A stretch of 50,747 nt of DNA from the NCBI GenBank assembly GCA_021787615.1, contig JAJYLP010000013.1, positions 1-50,747 of the forward strand, read 5' to 3'. The notes beneath the pieces are model-generated. The model saw only the letters and a list, made by a program, of their open reading frames with translations, ran no database searches and was not told the DNA's origin. This stretch comes from Pseudomonadota bacterium. Lineage in GTDB: Bacteria > Pseudomonadota > Gammaproteobacteria > Steroidobacterales > Steroidobacteraceae. Both the position numbers and the translations under genes were made by a program. This document shows, in pieces, positions 9,014-16,912 of this stretch. The stretch's first letter is position 1. Every line of letters starts with the position of its first letter.

Positions 9014-9403
9014 TCAAAACACGAGGATCTGACCGCCGGAGGCGTCACTCAGAAAGCGCGTCATGCCCATCGGGCCGTCGATACAGGACTCGAGCCGGCT
9101 CTCCTCGAGGCCAAGCAGGTCCATGGCCATGGAGCAGGCGTAGAGGCGCGCACCGCCAAGGTCCTTGGCCTGCTCGAACAGGTGCCGGAAGGACGGGAGG
9201 TTCTTCTCCGCCAGCAGACGCCCCATGTTGCCCTCGGCGGGCGCTTTGGGTGCCTCACCGCGCACGAAATTCCCGAGCGCGTTCCTCGAGAGAAACACGA
9301 TGACCTCCGTACCGAGGGCCCCGGCAGTGGCGGCGACCATGGCAGCCATCTGCATTTTCTCCCGCGATCCCGAGACGCACAGGAGACTGACTCTGTTTGG
9401 CAT
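9014..9403 (-). CDS. DsrE/DsrF-family sulfur-transfer protein
   Basis: 129 residues, a DsrE-like fold beginning MPNRVSLLCVSGSREKMQMAAMVAATAGALG, with a single well-placed Cys in RLYACSMAMDLLGL that matches the persulfide Cys of DsrE2/DsrE3-type proteins. These proteins accept sulfane sulfur from rhodanese or TusA and pass it on in the cytoplasm. ATG at 9403 with a GAGAGG site. It is the first gene of the dsrE-tusA-flavoprotein-DUF1641 cluster; its natural partner TusA is broken just downstream. A sigma-54-like promoter lies about 170 bp upstream, and a (now damaged) sigma-54 activator gene is divergent. Confidence 0.87.
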   Translation of the reverse strand: MPNRVSLLCVSGSREKMQMAAMVAATAGALGTEVIVFLSRNALGNFVRGEAPKAPAEGNMGRLLAEKNLPSFRHLFEQAKDLGGARLYACSMAMDLLGLEESRLESCIDGPMGMTRFLSDASGGQILVF

Positions 9404-9569
9404 CGTATGTTCCTCTCGGCCGGTCGGGTTGAGCGCGACACCGGCGTGTCGCATCTGAAGGAGGGCTGGGCGCAGGTGCCGAGGGGCCTTGCGGCGCGCC
9501 CGTCCATGCCCGATTTCCGGCGGCTGCCGCCTCTCTTTGCAAGTACTCACCTCGCGGCGCGGTCTGTCA

Positions 9570-9586
9570 CAACAAGAACCATGCCA
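9570..9586 (-). promoter_or_regulatory. Candidate sigma-54 (-24/-12) promoter for the dsrE cluster
   Basis: Reading on the minus strand, TGGCAT-N5-TTGTT compares with the consensus TGGCAC-N5-TTGCA. The -24 GG is exact and its spacing to the -12 element is right, but the -12 GC reads GT. It points toward dsrE with a leader of about 155 nt. The neighbouring divergent gene encodes a sigma-54 activator, which raises its credibility. Confidence 0.45.
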
Positions 9587-9734
9587 CAGGTGCGCCTGGG
9601 AGGATGCGTCACGCCGCCGAAGGCTGCAGCGCAATCCATGCGGGGAGCACAGGTGATCAGCGCCTCGACTCTGCCGTGCCGCGGACTCTCTGGCTTGACG
9701 GCGCCTGCGGCGCAGGCCGGCGTGACGCCGATGT

Positions 9735-9754
9735 CATGTCAATCGGGGGACATG
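9735..9754. repeat. Inverted repeat CATGTC-N8-GACATG
   Basis: Six-base arms around an 8-bp spacer, immediately upstream of the sigma-54 activator start and about 150 bp upstream of the proposed -24/-12 promoter, a typical distance for an activator binding site. A partly matching stretch (GATGTCATGTCA, then GGGGGAC) recurs at 15400-15431 in front of the 48-codon peptide gene. Confidence 0.4.
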
Positions 9755-9758
9755 TGTC

Positions 9759-11146
9759 ATGACTGACAGGTCCGTGAGCAAACCGAGCTGCGAGCAGATC
9801 GTCGATACGTTCCCCGAGCCGTTCGTCGTCGTCGATCAGGACTACCGGATCGTGGCGGCGAACAGCGCCTATTGCCGCCACTACAGGGTCCCGGAGGGCG
9901 AAGTGGTGGGGCGGCGCTGCCATGAGATATCGCATCACCGCGCTACCGTGCAGCCGCAACGGAGAGCGCTGTCCGCTCGAGGAGGTGATGCGCACGGGCA
10001 GCGAGGTTGGCGTGCTGCAGGTGCATTACCATCAGACCCACGCCGAGCAGGTGCAACTGCTCGCGGTGCCGATTCTGGGGGCGCAGGGCCGCATCGATTA
10101 TGTCGGCGAATACATCTGCCCGATCACGCCGATGTTCTCGGTTGACGGCGGGGGCCTGTTGATCGGGCGCTCGCGTGCGATGCTTCACCTGGTCAGCCCG
10201 CTGCAGCGGGTGGCGCCGACGGAGACGACGGTCCTGCTGCTCGGCGAGAGCGGTGTCGGCAAGGAGCGAGTGGCCGCCTACATTCATCATTACTTCCGGC
10301 GCGGCGATGGGCCGTTGGTGGTGCTCGACTGCGCCACGCTCGCGGATCACCTCATCGAGAACGAATTATTCGGCCTTGAGAAGGGTGCCTTCACGGGGGC
10401 CGATGCGCGCAAGAAGGGGCTGTTCGAGACGGCCGATGGCGGGACGCTCTTTATTGACGAGATCGGCGATCTGCCGCTGCCGCGTCAGAGCAAGCTGCTG
10501 CGTGTCCTTGAGACCGGCACCGTGCGGCGTGTCGGGGGCACAGACTATCTGAAGGTGCGGGTGCGAGTGATCGCGGCCACCAACCGGGATATCGCGGCCA
10601 TGGTCGAACAGGGCCTGTTCCGCAGGAACCTGTGTTACCGGCTGACTCCGTTCCCCGTGAGCGTGCCGGCGCTGCGGGAGCGCAAGGACGACGTCCCGGC
10701 GCTCGCCGAGCACTTCCTGGCCCGCACCTCTGAGGGGGGAGCGCCAATTGCCGCTCTCGCCCGATGTCATCGAGGCGCTGCTCAATCACGAGGACCCCGG
10801 CAATGTGCGCGAGCTGCGCAACGTGATCGAGCGTGCCGTCGTTCTCGCGGCAAGCGGAATGATTCAGCCCTGGCACATCGCATTTTGGGGTCCGGCCGCC
10901 TCGGGTGCCGATCCGCAGCCGCCGTGGGGCACCGGCACTGCGGCCGCAGCGCGCCGCTGCCTCGGTGAGGTCAAAATCCTCGCCGCTCTGGATCGCTGCG
11001 GGGGGAACCGCCGCGAGGCGGCTGAGGCCCTCGGCGTCAGCGAGCGCACGCTGCATCGATATGTTGAGAGGCTCCGCAACATGGCACGCCTGCCGGGGGC
11101 GGGCACGAACGCAGACTCTGACGCTGGGCATGACGACCGCGGGTAG
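9759..11146 (+). pseudogene. Sigma-54-dependent activator (PAS-AAA+-Fis HTH) with two frameshifts
   Basis: Three frames together make one protein of about 460 residues. An N-terminal PAS sensor (IVDTFPEPFVVVDQDYRIVAA) runs into a CHEISHH..LPC..NGERCPLEEV cysteine/histidine segment. The AAA+ domain has GESGVGKE (Walker A), ELFGLEKGAFTGA (a GAFTGA loop for sigma-54 contact) and GGTLFIDEIGDL (Walker B). A C-terminal Fis-type helix-turn-helix reads NRREAAEALGVSERTLHRYV. Frame is lost near 9938-9943, where restoring one CG to a CG run gives the expected HHRALPC spacing. It is lost again at the six-G run 10734-10739, where one G fewer gives SEGERQLPLSPDV. Start ATG 9759 with GGGGG upstream. Probably once controlled the divergent dsrE cluster. 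Both indels are in simple repeats, so sequencing error must be excluded before calling it dead. Confidence 0.85.
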
Positions 11147-11360
11147 CGTCATGCCGCGGTTTTGGCGTCGCAGGATGCTCGGCCGGTCGCCCTGGTGTGG
11201 CTCGCGCCGCACTGTTTCCTTCGTAGGCCTCGCGCCGGGATCCGGTGTGTTCCGACTGGCGAGGCAGAGTGTTCCTTCGTATTGTCTCCACCCATCTGCG
11301 CGGCGTGCGATCACGCCGCGCGGCCGCGCGGCCGCACGGACCGCACGCCCGGGCTCTCAT

Positions 11361-12680
11361 TCAACGCCAGCTCGAGGGCTCGGCGCGCGCAGGCGGGCTG
11401 CGCTTCTGCCAGACATAGACGGGAATCCCCGCCAGTATGACCAGCGTGCCCCAATACAGGGAGTCCTTGCCGGTTCCCGCAGCGGCCCAGAGCGAGAACG
11501 CGAAGGCCAGCAGGGAAAGGCCAATGCCGCGGATGTCCCGCCTGCTCCCGCCGCTGAACAGTATCTGCGCCATGGAACACAGCATGTAGGGCACCAGAGT
11601 GAACAGCGTGGCGATCAGGATGGCGATTTTGAACGTGTTCACCAGTCCGCTGCTGTAACTCATGACGATCAGCACCGTGCCAAAGGCGCTGGAGACCACC
11701 AGACCGGAGGCGGGCGTCCCGCGGGGCAATTCCCGCGCGAACAGTTTCGGGAACAGATTGTCGCGCGCGACCGCCTGGGCGAACTGGCCGGACATGAGAA
11801 TCCAGCCGTTCAACGCCCCGAAGCAGGAAATCGCGCCGGTGAGCGCGATCACATCGCCCGCCCATCCGCCCCACAGGAGCCTTGCGGCGTCGGCGAAGGG
11901 CGCATTGGAGTGGGCGAGCGTCTGAGCCGGGATGATGCCCATCACCGCGGTGGTGCACACGATATAGAAGACGGCGACGACGATGGTGGCGATCAGCGTG
12001 GCGCGAGGAATGGTTCTGTTCGGGTCTTTCACATGGTCGGCCGGGATCGTCCCGCATTCCAGGCCCAGAAATGCCCACATGGTGAGCGCGGCGCACGCAT
12101 CGATGGCCTTGAACGGCGAGCCGGCGGACTCGCGGGAGGCGAGCAAGTGTGGGTTGAAGTAGACGCTTGCGAATAGCGCCAGCACCAGCAGCGGTGAGAG
12201 CTTAAGGACCACCGTGATGAGCTGGAGCCGTCCGGCGGTGCGAATGCCCCAGATATTGACCCCGGTCAGCAGCCAGGTCGCCAGCAGCGCAACGCCCGCT
12301 CCCGCCAGAGGCCGCGTGCTGATCGCCGGTATCAATGGGACGAGATAGCTCGCGAACGCGACGGAGATCGCGGCCACCGCGGCGGCGATGCTGATCCAAT
12401 ACATCCAGGCGACCAGAAATCCGGCGAAATCCCCGAAGGCGTCTCGAGAATAGGCGTAGGGTCCGCCTGCCTGCGGCGAGCGCCGCGACAGGTCGCTGAA
12501 CACCCAGGCCAGCGCCAGGGCACCAATGGTGCTGAGCATCCAGCCCCACAGGCTGTACGTGCCGTACACGGCCAGCACCGCGGGCAAGAGGAACACGCCG
12601 GAGCCGACCATGTTGCCGACCACCATCGAGGTGGTCATCGCGAGACCCATGCTGCGACGAGGTTCTAACCCGGTCTGCAT
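11361..12680 (-). CDS. APC-superfamily amino-acid antiporter, AdiC-like
   Basis: About 439 residues with some 12 hydrophobic segments. Sequence features match the basic amino acid/polyamine antiporter (APA) family closely: MVGSGVFLLPA (the substrate-carboxylate GSG turn of AdiC) in helix 1, MWAFLGLE in helix 6 (position of AdiC Trp202/Glu208), and LNGWILMSGQFAQAVARDNLFP around the AdiC Trp293 position. AdiC exchanges arginine for agmatine; relatives exchange arginine/ornithine or lysine/cadaverine. The adjacent divergent gene encodes a dimethylargininase, so arginine, methylarginine or citrulline is a sensible substrate guess. Start ATG 12680 chosen because the 11 codons upstream add nothing typical. 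Confidence 0.88.
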   Translation of the reverse strand: MQTGLEPRRSMGLAMTTSMVVGNMVGSGVFLLPAVLAVYGTYSLWGWMLSTIGALALAWVFSDLSRRSPQAGGPYAYSRDAFGDFAGFLVAWMYWISIAAAVAAISVAFASYLVPLIPAISTRPLAGAGVALLATWLLTGVNIWGIRTAGRLQLITVVLKLSPLLVLALFASVYFNPHLLASRESAGSPFKAIDACAALTMWAFLGLECGTIPADHVKDPNRTIPRATLIATIVVAVFYIVCTTAVMGIIPAQTLAHSNAPFADAARLLWGGWAGDVIALTGAISCFGALNGWILMSGQFAQAVARDNLFPKLFARELPRGTPASGLVVSSAFGTVLIVMSYSSGLVNTFKIAILIATLFTLVPYMLCSMAQILFSGGSRRDIRGIGLSLLAFAFSLWAAAGTGKDSLYWGTLVILAGIPVYVWQKRSPPARAEPSSWR

Positions 12681-12830
12681 GTCGTGAGTGCTCCGAAGGC
12701 CCCGGCAGCGCATGCCAGGGCGCTCACGCTACCAGAATTTCCAGGGCAAGAGTAAAGTTCATGCCCAAGGTGGCCATGACGCTCATGCCGGCGCGCGCGC
12801 GTAGCCCTGACACGCGAAGTCAGCTCCGCC

Positions 12831-13565
12831 ATGGAACGCTGCGAGCTGACGCATCTGCCGCGCAGCACAATCGATCTTGCCCGTGCCCGCGCGCAGCACG
12901 CGGGCTACGAGCAGGCGCTGCGCGAACGTGGCTGCCGTGTGCAGAGGCTTGTTGAGGAGCCTGAGCTCGCCGACTCGGTGTTCGTGGAGGACACGGCTCT
13001 CGTACTCGATGAGCTTGCGGTCATCACCCGCCCGGGCGCCGCGTCAAGACGCGCCGAGACGGCAAAGATCGCGGATGCGCTCGACGCGTTGCGGCCGCTC
13101 GCCCGGATCGAAGTCCCTGGAACTCTCGACGGCGGCGATGTGTTGTGCGTCGATCGAAAGCTCTACGTCGGGGTGTCGAGCCGCAGCAATCGCGCCGGCA
13201 TCGAGCAGCTGCGTTTGCTGCTGTCCCCGCGCGGATATGCAGTCGAGCCGGTGCAGTTGCGTGGCGGTCTGCACCTGAAGAGCGCGGTAACGCGGGTGGG
13301 ACCGACAACGCTGCTCATCGATACCCGCTGGTTGGATCGGCGGCACTTTACCGGTGCGGACTTCCTCGAAGTGGACGAGGCGGAGCCGCTTGCCGCCAGC
13401 GCCGTGCTCATTGGGCAGAGCGTCATCTATTCCGCCTCGAACCCGGCCACCGCCGAGCGATTGCGAAATCGCGGCGTCGATGTCCGCACTGTCGAGATGT
13501 CCAAGGTGGAGAAGGCGGAAGGCGCTGTCACGTGCTGCAGTGTGATCTTCTCCGTGGTGGCCTAG
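12831..13565 (+). CDS. Dimethylargininase (DDAH) / amidinotransferase-fold hydrolase
   Basis: 244 residues from the ATG at 12831. The amidinotransferase fold hydrolyses N-methylated arginines to citrulline and methylamines. Visible catalytic features: VFVEDTALV (substrate Asp/Glu loop), GTLDGGDVL, the His in RGGLHLKSAVT, and the C-terminal nucleophile Cys in GAVTCCSVIF. Oddity at the 5' end: the bases before the ATG, read in the same frame, give VALTREVSSA, which is the conserved first strand of DDAH (..ALTREVSxxMxxCELTHLPR), yet no ATG, GTG or TTG lies in that frame after a stop at 12777. An ATG at 12785 is one base out of frame across a GCGCGCGCGC run. Either the protein starts late and lacks its first strand, or an indel in that run has broken the start. 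Divergent from the AdiC-like antiporter. Confidence 0.87.
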   Translation: MERCELTHLPRSTIDLARARAQHAGYEQALRERGCRVQRLVEEPELADSVFVEDTALVLDELAVITRPGAASRRAETAKIADALDALRPLARIEVPGTLDGGDVLCVDRKLYVGVSSRSNRAGIEQLRLLLSPRGYAVEPVQLRGGLHLKSAVTRVGPTTLLIDTRWLDRRHFTGADFLEVDEAEPLAASAVLIGQSVIYSASNPATAERLRNRGVDVRTVEMSKVEKAEGAVTCCSVIFSVVA

Positions 13566-13592
13566 CGCGCCACGCGGCGGTGCGCTCTGAAG

Positions 13593-13613
13593 CGGCGCGG
13601 GGATACCGCGCCG
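13593..13613. repeat. GC-rich hairpin downstream of the DDAH gene
   Basis: CGGCGCGG-GGATA-CCGCGCC(G) forms an 8-bp perfect stem with a 5-nt loop, 28 bp after the DDAH stop. There is no T run, so it is not a classical terminator; it may still end or protect the transcript. Confidence 0.5.
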
Positions 13614-13797
13614 ATGTGCGAAGTCGCGGTGACCCTTCGCAGCGGTTGACCCAGACACGTTTCGGGTCGCGCAGAGACGGGACGGAATGCGCTCGCGCGA
13701 GTGACCACGCGCCAGCACTGGCTCGGCGGCGGCCGGCGCGGCGCTTGACCCCGCGCAATTTGCCGCTGTAGAGTGCTTCAACACCCCGCCATAGAGT

Positions 13798-14982
13798 GTG
13801 GCCGTGAGCGCATCCGCGATCGACAGCGTTCCTGCAGTCGATGAGAGTTCGGTCAGCCTGCCGGCGTGGATCTATCGTGATCCGGAATTCTTCGAACTCG
13901 AGCAGGAGCGCATCTTGCGCACCAGCTGGCAGCTCGTGTGCCACGTCAGCGACGTGCCGCAACCCGGCGATTATCATACCTTCGAGTTTCTCGGCGAGAG
14001 TGTCATCGTGGTGCGCGGCGAGGACGGACAGGTGCGCAGCTTCTACAACGTCTGTCGTCACCGCGCCGCGCGTCTGCTGGATGGTCCGAAGGGGCACTGC
14101 GGACGGCGCATCACCTGTCCGTATCACGCCTGGACCTACGCAACGGACGGCCGCCTGATCGGCTTGCCGCAGCGCGAGGCCTTCAAGGGGCTTGATCGGA
14201 CGCTGCACGGGCTCGCCCCCCTCGAGCAGGAGATCTTCCTGGGATTCGTCTTCGTGCGTTTCGCGCCCGGCCTGCCGAGCGTGCGCGACATGGCTGCGCC
14301 CTACCTCGATGAGCTCACCGCCTATCGCTTCGAGGCGCTCGTGCCGCAGGGCAGGGTGACGCTGCGCCCGCGCAGCGTTAACTGGAAGAACATCGCGGAC
14401 AACTATTCCGACGGGCTGCACATCCCCGTGGCGCATCCGGGACTCACGCGCCTGTTCGGCGACACGTACGGCATCGAGGCCGGGCCGTGGATCGACAGGA
14501 TGTGGGGGCGGCTAAGCGAGACGCCTTCGCGCCAGTGGTCGGAGGCGCTCTATCAGCGGCTGTTGCCGCAGGTGGGGCATCTGCCACAGGACCGGCAGCG
14601 TGTGTGGGTCTACTTCAAGCTCTGGCCGAACGTCGCGTTCGACATCTACCCCGACCAGGTCGACTTCATGCAGTTCCTGCCGATCTCCCCGACCGAGACC
14701 CTGATCCGCGAGATCGCCTACGTCCATCCCGATGATCGGCGCGAGATGCGCGCCGCGCGGTACCTCAACTGGCGGATCAACCGGCAGGTCAATCGGGAAG
14801 ACACCGAGCTGATCGCGAGAGTGCAGATCGGCATGGGCTCGCAAAGCTATACGGTGGGCCCCCTGGGGCAGAGCGAGGTGTGCCTGCGCAGCTTTGCGCG
14901 CCGGATGCATTCCCTCATTCCGCAGAGCCGGGAGCCGCGGGCGCCAGGCAGAGGCTGGAGCGTCGGGCACCGCAGTCGATGA
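13798..14982 (+). CDS. Rieske non-heme iron oxygenase, alpha-subunit type
   Basis: 394 residues. The Rieske [2Fe-2S] motif is CRH (Cys86, His88) and CPYH (Cys107, His110). The mononuclear iron site is NYSDGLHIPVAH (His208, His213), with Asp335 in the NREDTELIARVQ segment, followed by the usual SYTVGPLGQSE tail. The family uses O2 plus electrons from a separate reductase to hydroxylate or demethylate. The single-component alpha-type layout with a YSDGLHIPVAHPGL site is seen both in ring hydroxylases and in N-demethylating enzymes. No reductase or ferredoxin gene is adjacent. Its neighbours are DDAH and an AdiC-like antiporter, so oxidation or demethylation of a nitrogenous compound is possible but unproven. 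Start GTG 13798; a second GTG at 13804 is equally possible. Confidence 0.88.
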   Translation: MAVSASAIDSVPAVDESSVSLPAWIYRDPEFFELEQERILRTSWQLVCHVSDVPQPGDYHTFEFLGESVIVVRGEDGQVRSFYNVCRHRAARLLDGPKGHCGRRITCPYHAWTYATDGRLIGLPQREAFKGLDRTLHGLAPLEQEIFLGFVFVRFAPGLPSVRDMAAPYLDELTAYRFEALVPQGRVTLRPRSVNWKNIADNYSDGLHIPVAHPGLTRLFGDTYGIEAGPWIDRMWGRLSETPSRQWSEALYQRLLPQVGHLPQDRQRVWVYFKLWPNVAFDIYPDQVDFMQFLPISPTETLIREIAYVHPDDRREMRAARYLNWRINRQVNREDTELIARVQIGMGSQSYTVGPLGQSEVCLRSFARRMHSLIPQSREPRAPGRGWSVGHRSR

Positions 14983-15237
14983 GGCCTGGCATGTTGCCTC
15001 ACGGCCCGGGTGCCGCGAGGTGCGCAGCCGGGCCGCCGGTGCCGGGCCGGCCGCACGGTGAGGCGCTGACGCCCCGGTGCCCAAGCCCAGCGGCCACGGC
15101 GCGTGCGCGGCGTGGGGACGGCAGATCGAGCGAAGTCTGCCTTGACTTGAAATCCTGTGCCGCCGGTCCGGATCGATCAGGGGACTGCCAATCGCCCGGC
15201 GACCCCTGCCTCGCGCACGCGCCGTGTTCGCCTTGGA

Positions 15238-15384
15238 CTACAGAACGATCGTGATGCTGATCGCGGTCTCAGGCCAGAGTGTCGTGTCGCTCGCACGCAC
15301 GATGCCGCGGCGGGCGGCCGTGGGGTGCAGAACACGTCCGCAACTGCCGATGAGGATGTCTGGGATTGTTAGTCTTGGAATCAT
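15238..15384 (-). CDS. 48-residue small protein, candidate split-borosin precursor peptide
   Basis: An ATG-started frame with a strong ribosome-binding site (AAGGAG, about 9 nt upstream) encodes 48 residues and ends in TAG. It lies 124 bp downstream of the borosin-type methyltransferase on the same strand, separated from it by GC hairpins. The N-terminal part is MIPRLTIPDILIGSCGRVLH. The C-terminus TTLWPETAISITIVL is rich in Ile, Val, Thr and Leu, resembling borosin cores, which are hydrophobic, beta-branched and alpha-N-methylated. Caution: known split-borosin precursors carry a helical borosin-binding domain of roughly 50 residues, which I do not see here. So either the leader is of a new kind, or this is an unrelated small protein, or the true precursor is elsewhere. 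Too short for most automatic callers. Confidence 0.45.
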   Translation of the reverse strand: MIPRLTIPDILIGSCGRVLHPTAARRGIVRASDTTLWPETAISITIVL

Positions 15385-15493
15385 GATGGGAATCTCCTTG
15401 ATGTCATGTCACGGGTCGGCAATGGGGGACTAATCCGACATGAGTCGGGACACACCTACTGTCACGGTGGATGCGGGTCATCCGCTGGGCGGA

Positions 15494-15508
15494 CGGGGAC
15501 GGTCCCCG
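15494..15508. repeat. Hairpin directly after the methyltransferase stop
   Basis: CGGGGA-CGG-TCCCCG makes a 6-bp stem with a 3-nt loop, abutting the methyltransferase stop codon. A second small stem, CCGAC-ATGA-GTCGG, lies at 15435-15448. Both sit between the methyltransferase and the 48-codon ORF and lack a T run. They could set the expression ratio of enzyme to peptide. Confidence 0.45.
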
Positions 15509-16417
15509 CTAGAGTGGCACCGGCGATTCGTCCCGGTGCGGCACCGAAACGGTCACCCATCCGGGTTTCTCGGGGTGGGTGATGCCGTAGGCCCGGCCGG
15601 GGATGCGGGAAGCGCCCTTGCGCTGTGAGATGGACAGATCGCCCAGCCTGATGCCCAGATCCTCGGCCCGAGTCGGGTCGGGCTCCGCGTGCGCGGACGG
15701 CGGGATGTAGAGCGTGCTCAATGCGTTGATCTCCTGGCTGGGTAGTTCGCCCAGCGGACACTTGTGCAGAACCGGCGCAACGTTCTCGTATGCGGAGGCC
15801 TGGTAGACGATCACGTCGTGCGCGCTCGGGTAGGCGTGCAGCAACGCATTGACCAGGACCTCAAGGTTCCGCCGTGACGGATTCGCCTCCGGTGTGAGCA
15901 GTCCGACCACGCCGATCTGCCACAGGACCAGGGGAATTCGCGGGTCGATGCGCGGCCTGAGCAGGACGAATCCGGTCGCTTCGTAGGTCTGCAGGCCCGG
16001 CAACGCCGGATCGAACCCGAGATCCGCGAACATCATGTCTTCGGCGGAGATGCCAGGCAGCATCTTGGCCTCGTGGCCTTCCTCGCGCGCCTGCACGATG
16101 GCCTCATGGGACGGAAACACGAACACGCCGGGATGGCCGTAAAACGCCGCGCAGACGCTCAGGCCCTTGCGTACGGGCGTCAGAATGGACTCGACCATGT
16201 CCTGATAGGCCCACAGACGAGGCTTGCCGGAGCCAGGCGCGTAATGATGTCTGAGGCACTCCGCCGAGGCGCTGAGCTGTTTGATGTATGTCTCGGTATA
16301 CGGGTCGGTCACGAGATAGAACACCTTCTCGGCGGTGCCGAGGCAATATTCGGCTTCGCGGGTAATTTGGCTGATCGCCGTGATGCCCGTGCCCACCACC
16401 GTCAGTTTTCCGCTCAT
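15509..16417 (-). CDS. Borosin-type SAM-dependent peptide alpha-N-methyltransferase (split, SonM-like)
   Basis: 302 residues. The N-terminus MSGKLTVVGTGI is the tetrapyrrole-methylase-fold SAM loop. The block FYGHPGVFVFPSHEAI, then EGHEAKMLPGISAEDMMFADLGFDP and QTYEATGFVL, is the signature of OphMA/SonM borosin methyltransferases, which methylate backbone amides of a ribosomal peptide. Catalytic residues of OphMA (Arg72, Tyr76, Tyr98) have counterparts with identical spacing: Arg67, Tyr71, Tyr93; Tyr59 may stand in for Tyr66. The SAM domain ends near residue 260 (NALSTLYIPP.. AEDLGIRLGD), as in stand-alone SonM. About 40 extra residues follow, ending in ..GWVTVSVPHRDESPVPL, with no helical binding domain, so the substrate must be supplied in trans. 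Start ATG 16417 with a GAGGAG site. A 48-codon ORF lies downstream and a LytTR two-component system diverges upstream. Family call firm; substrate inferred. Confidence 0.84.
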   Translation of the reverse strand: MSGKLTVVGTGITAISQITREAEYCLGTAEKVFYLVTDPYTETYIKQLSASAECLRHHYAPGSGKPRLWAYQDMVESILTPVRKGLSVCAAFYGHPGVFVFPSHEAIVQAREEGHEAKMLPGISAEDMMFADLGFDPALPGLQTYEATGFVLLRPRIDPRIPLVLWQIGVVGLLTPEANPSRRNLEVLVNALLHAYPSAHDVIVYQASAYENVAPVLHKCPLGELPSQEINALSTLYIPPSAHAEPDPTRAEDLGIRLGDLSISQRKGASRIPGRAYGITHPEKPGWVTVSVPHRDESPVPL

Positions 16418-16569
16418 CGCAGTCTCCTCTGTGACAATGTGTCGCGTATACGAGTCAGTAGGCGTCGGAAAAGGTGCGGCTGCCGCGCCACGGGCGGGCG
16501 GCTGGCAGCGGCGTTCCAGATTCGCCGCACACCGTGGCGCACTGCGAGCCTCGTGACCGGGCAAGTGCG

Positions 16570-16589
16570 CGGCCTTGACCGTAAGGCCG
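16570..16589. repeat. Strong hairpin in the methyltransferase leader region
   Basis: CGGCCTT-GACCGT-AAGGCCG: a 7-bp stem with a 6-nt loop, about 155 bp upstream of the methyltransferase start. Without a T run; possibly a leader structure or operator. The rest of the 648-bp gap 16418-17065 contains only the direct repeats described separately and a weak open frame that I do not accept as a gene. Confidence 0.4.
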
Positions 16590-16912
16590 GCCCTGTGGCG
16601 GAGTTCGTGCGCACTGTCGCCAACGGAGCCGATGCGAGCCCCTCGCGTCCCGTGCGGTTCGCTGAGGCGGCGCGACAGCTTGTGCGCCGATCCGGTTGGC
16701 GATGAGCGGGCCCAGTCCTGATTCGAGCGGGACGGGGGGTTGCCTGGCAGGCGTGCGCGGGATTTTCACGGCCACCGCAGCGGTGCCCGCGAGTTCCCCG
16801 ACCTTCCCCGCGTATCAATATGTGACCGGGGCGCTCGCTGACGGGTTGGATGACATCCGGGACCATTGGGTTATGAGACACTGCGGCAAACCAGAAAGGG
16901 AAGTGGATAACA

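Noticed and set aside
12761-12955. Small open frame at the 5' end of the dimethylargininase gene
   Set aside because: An alternative frame over conserved DDAH codons; at most it shows where the reading frame was lost.
13593-13613. Calling the hairpins at 13593, 15494 and 16570 rho-independent terminators
   Set aside because: None is followed by a T run on the relevant strand.
14983-15237. A second precursor-like ORF downstream of the 48-codon gene
   Set aside because: Neither strand offers a start with a ribosome-binding site and a sensible product.
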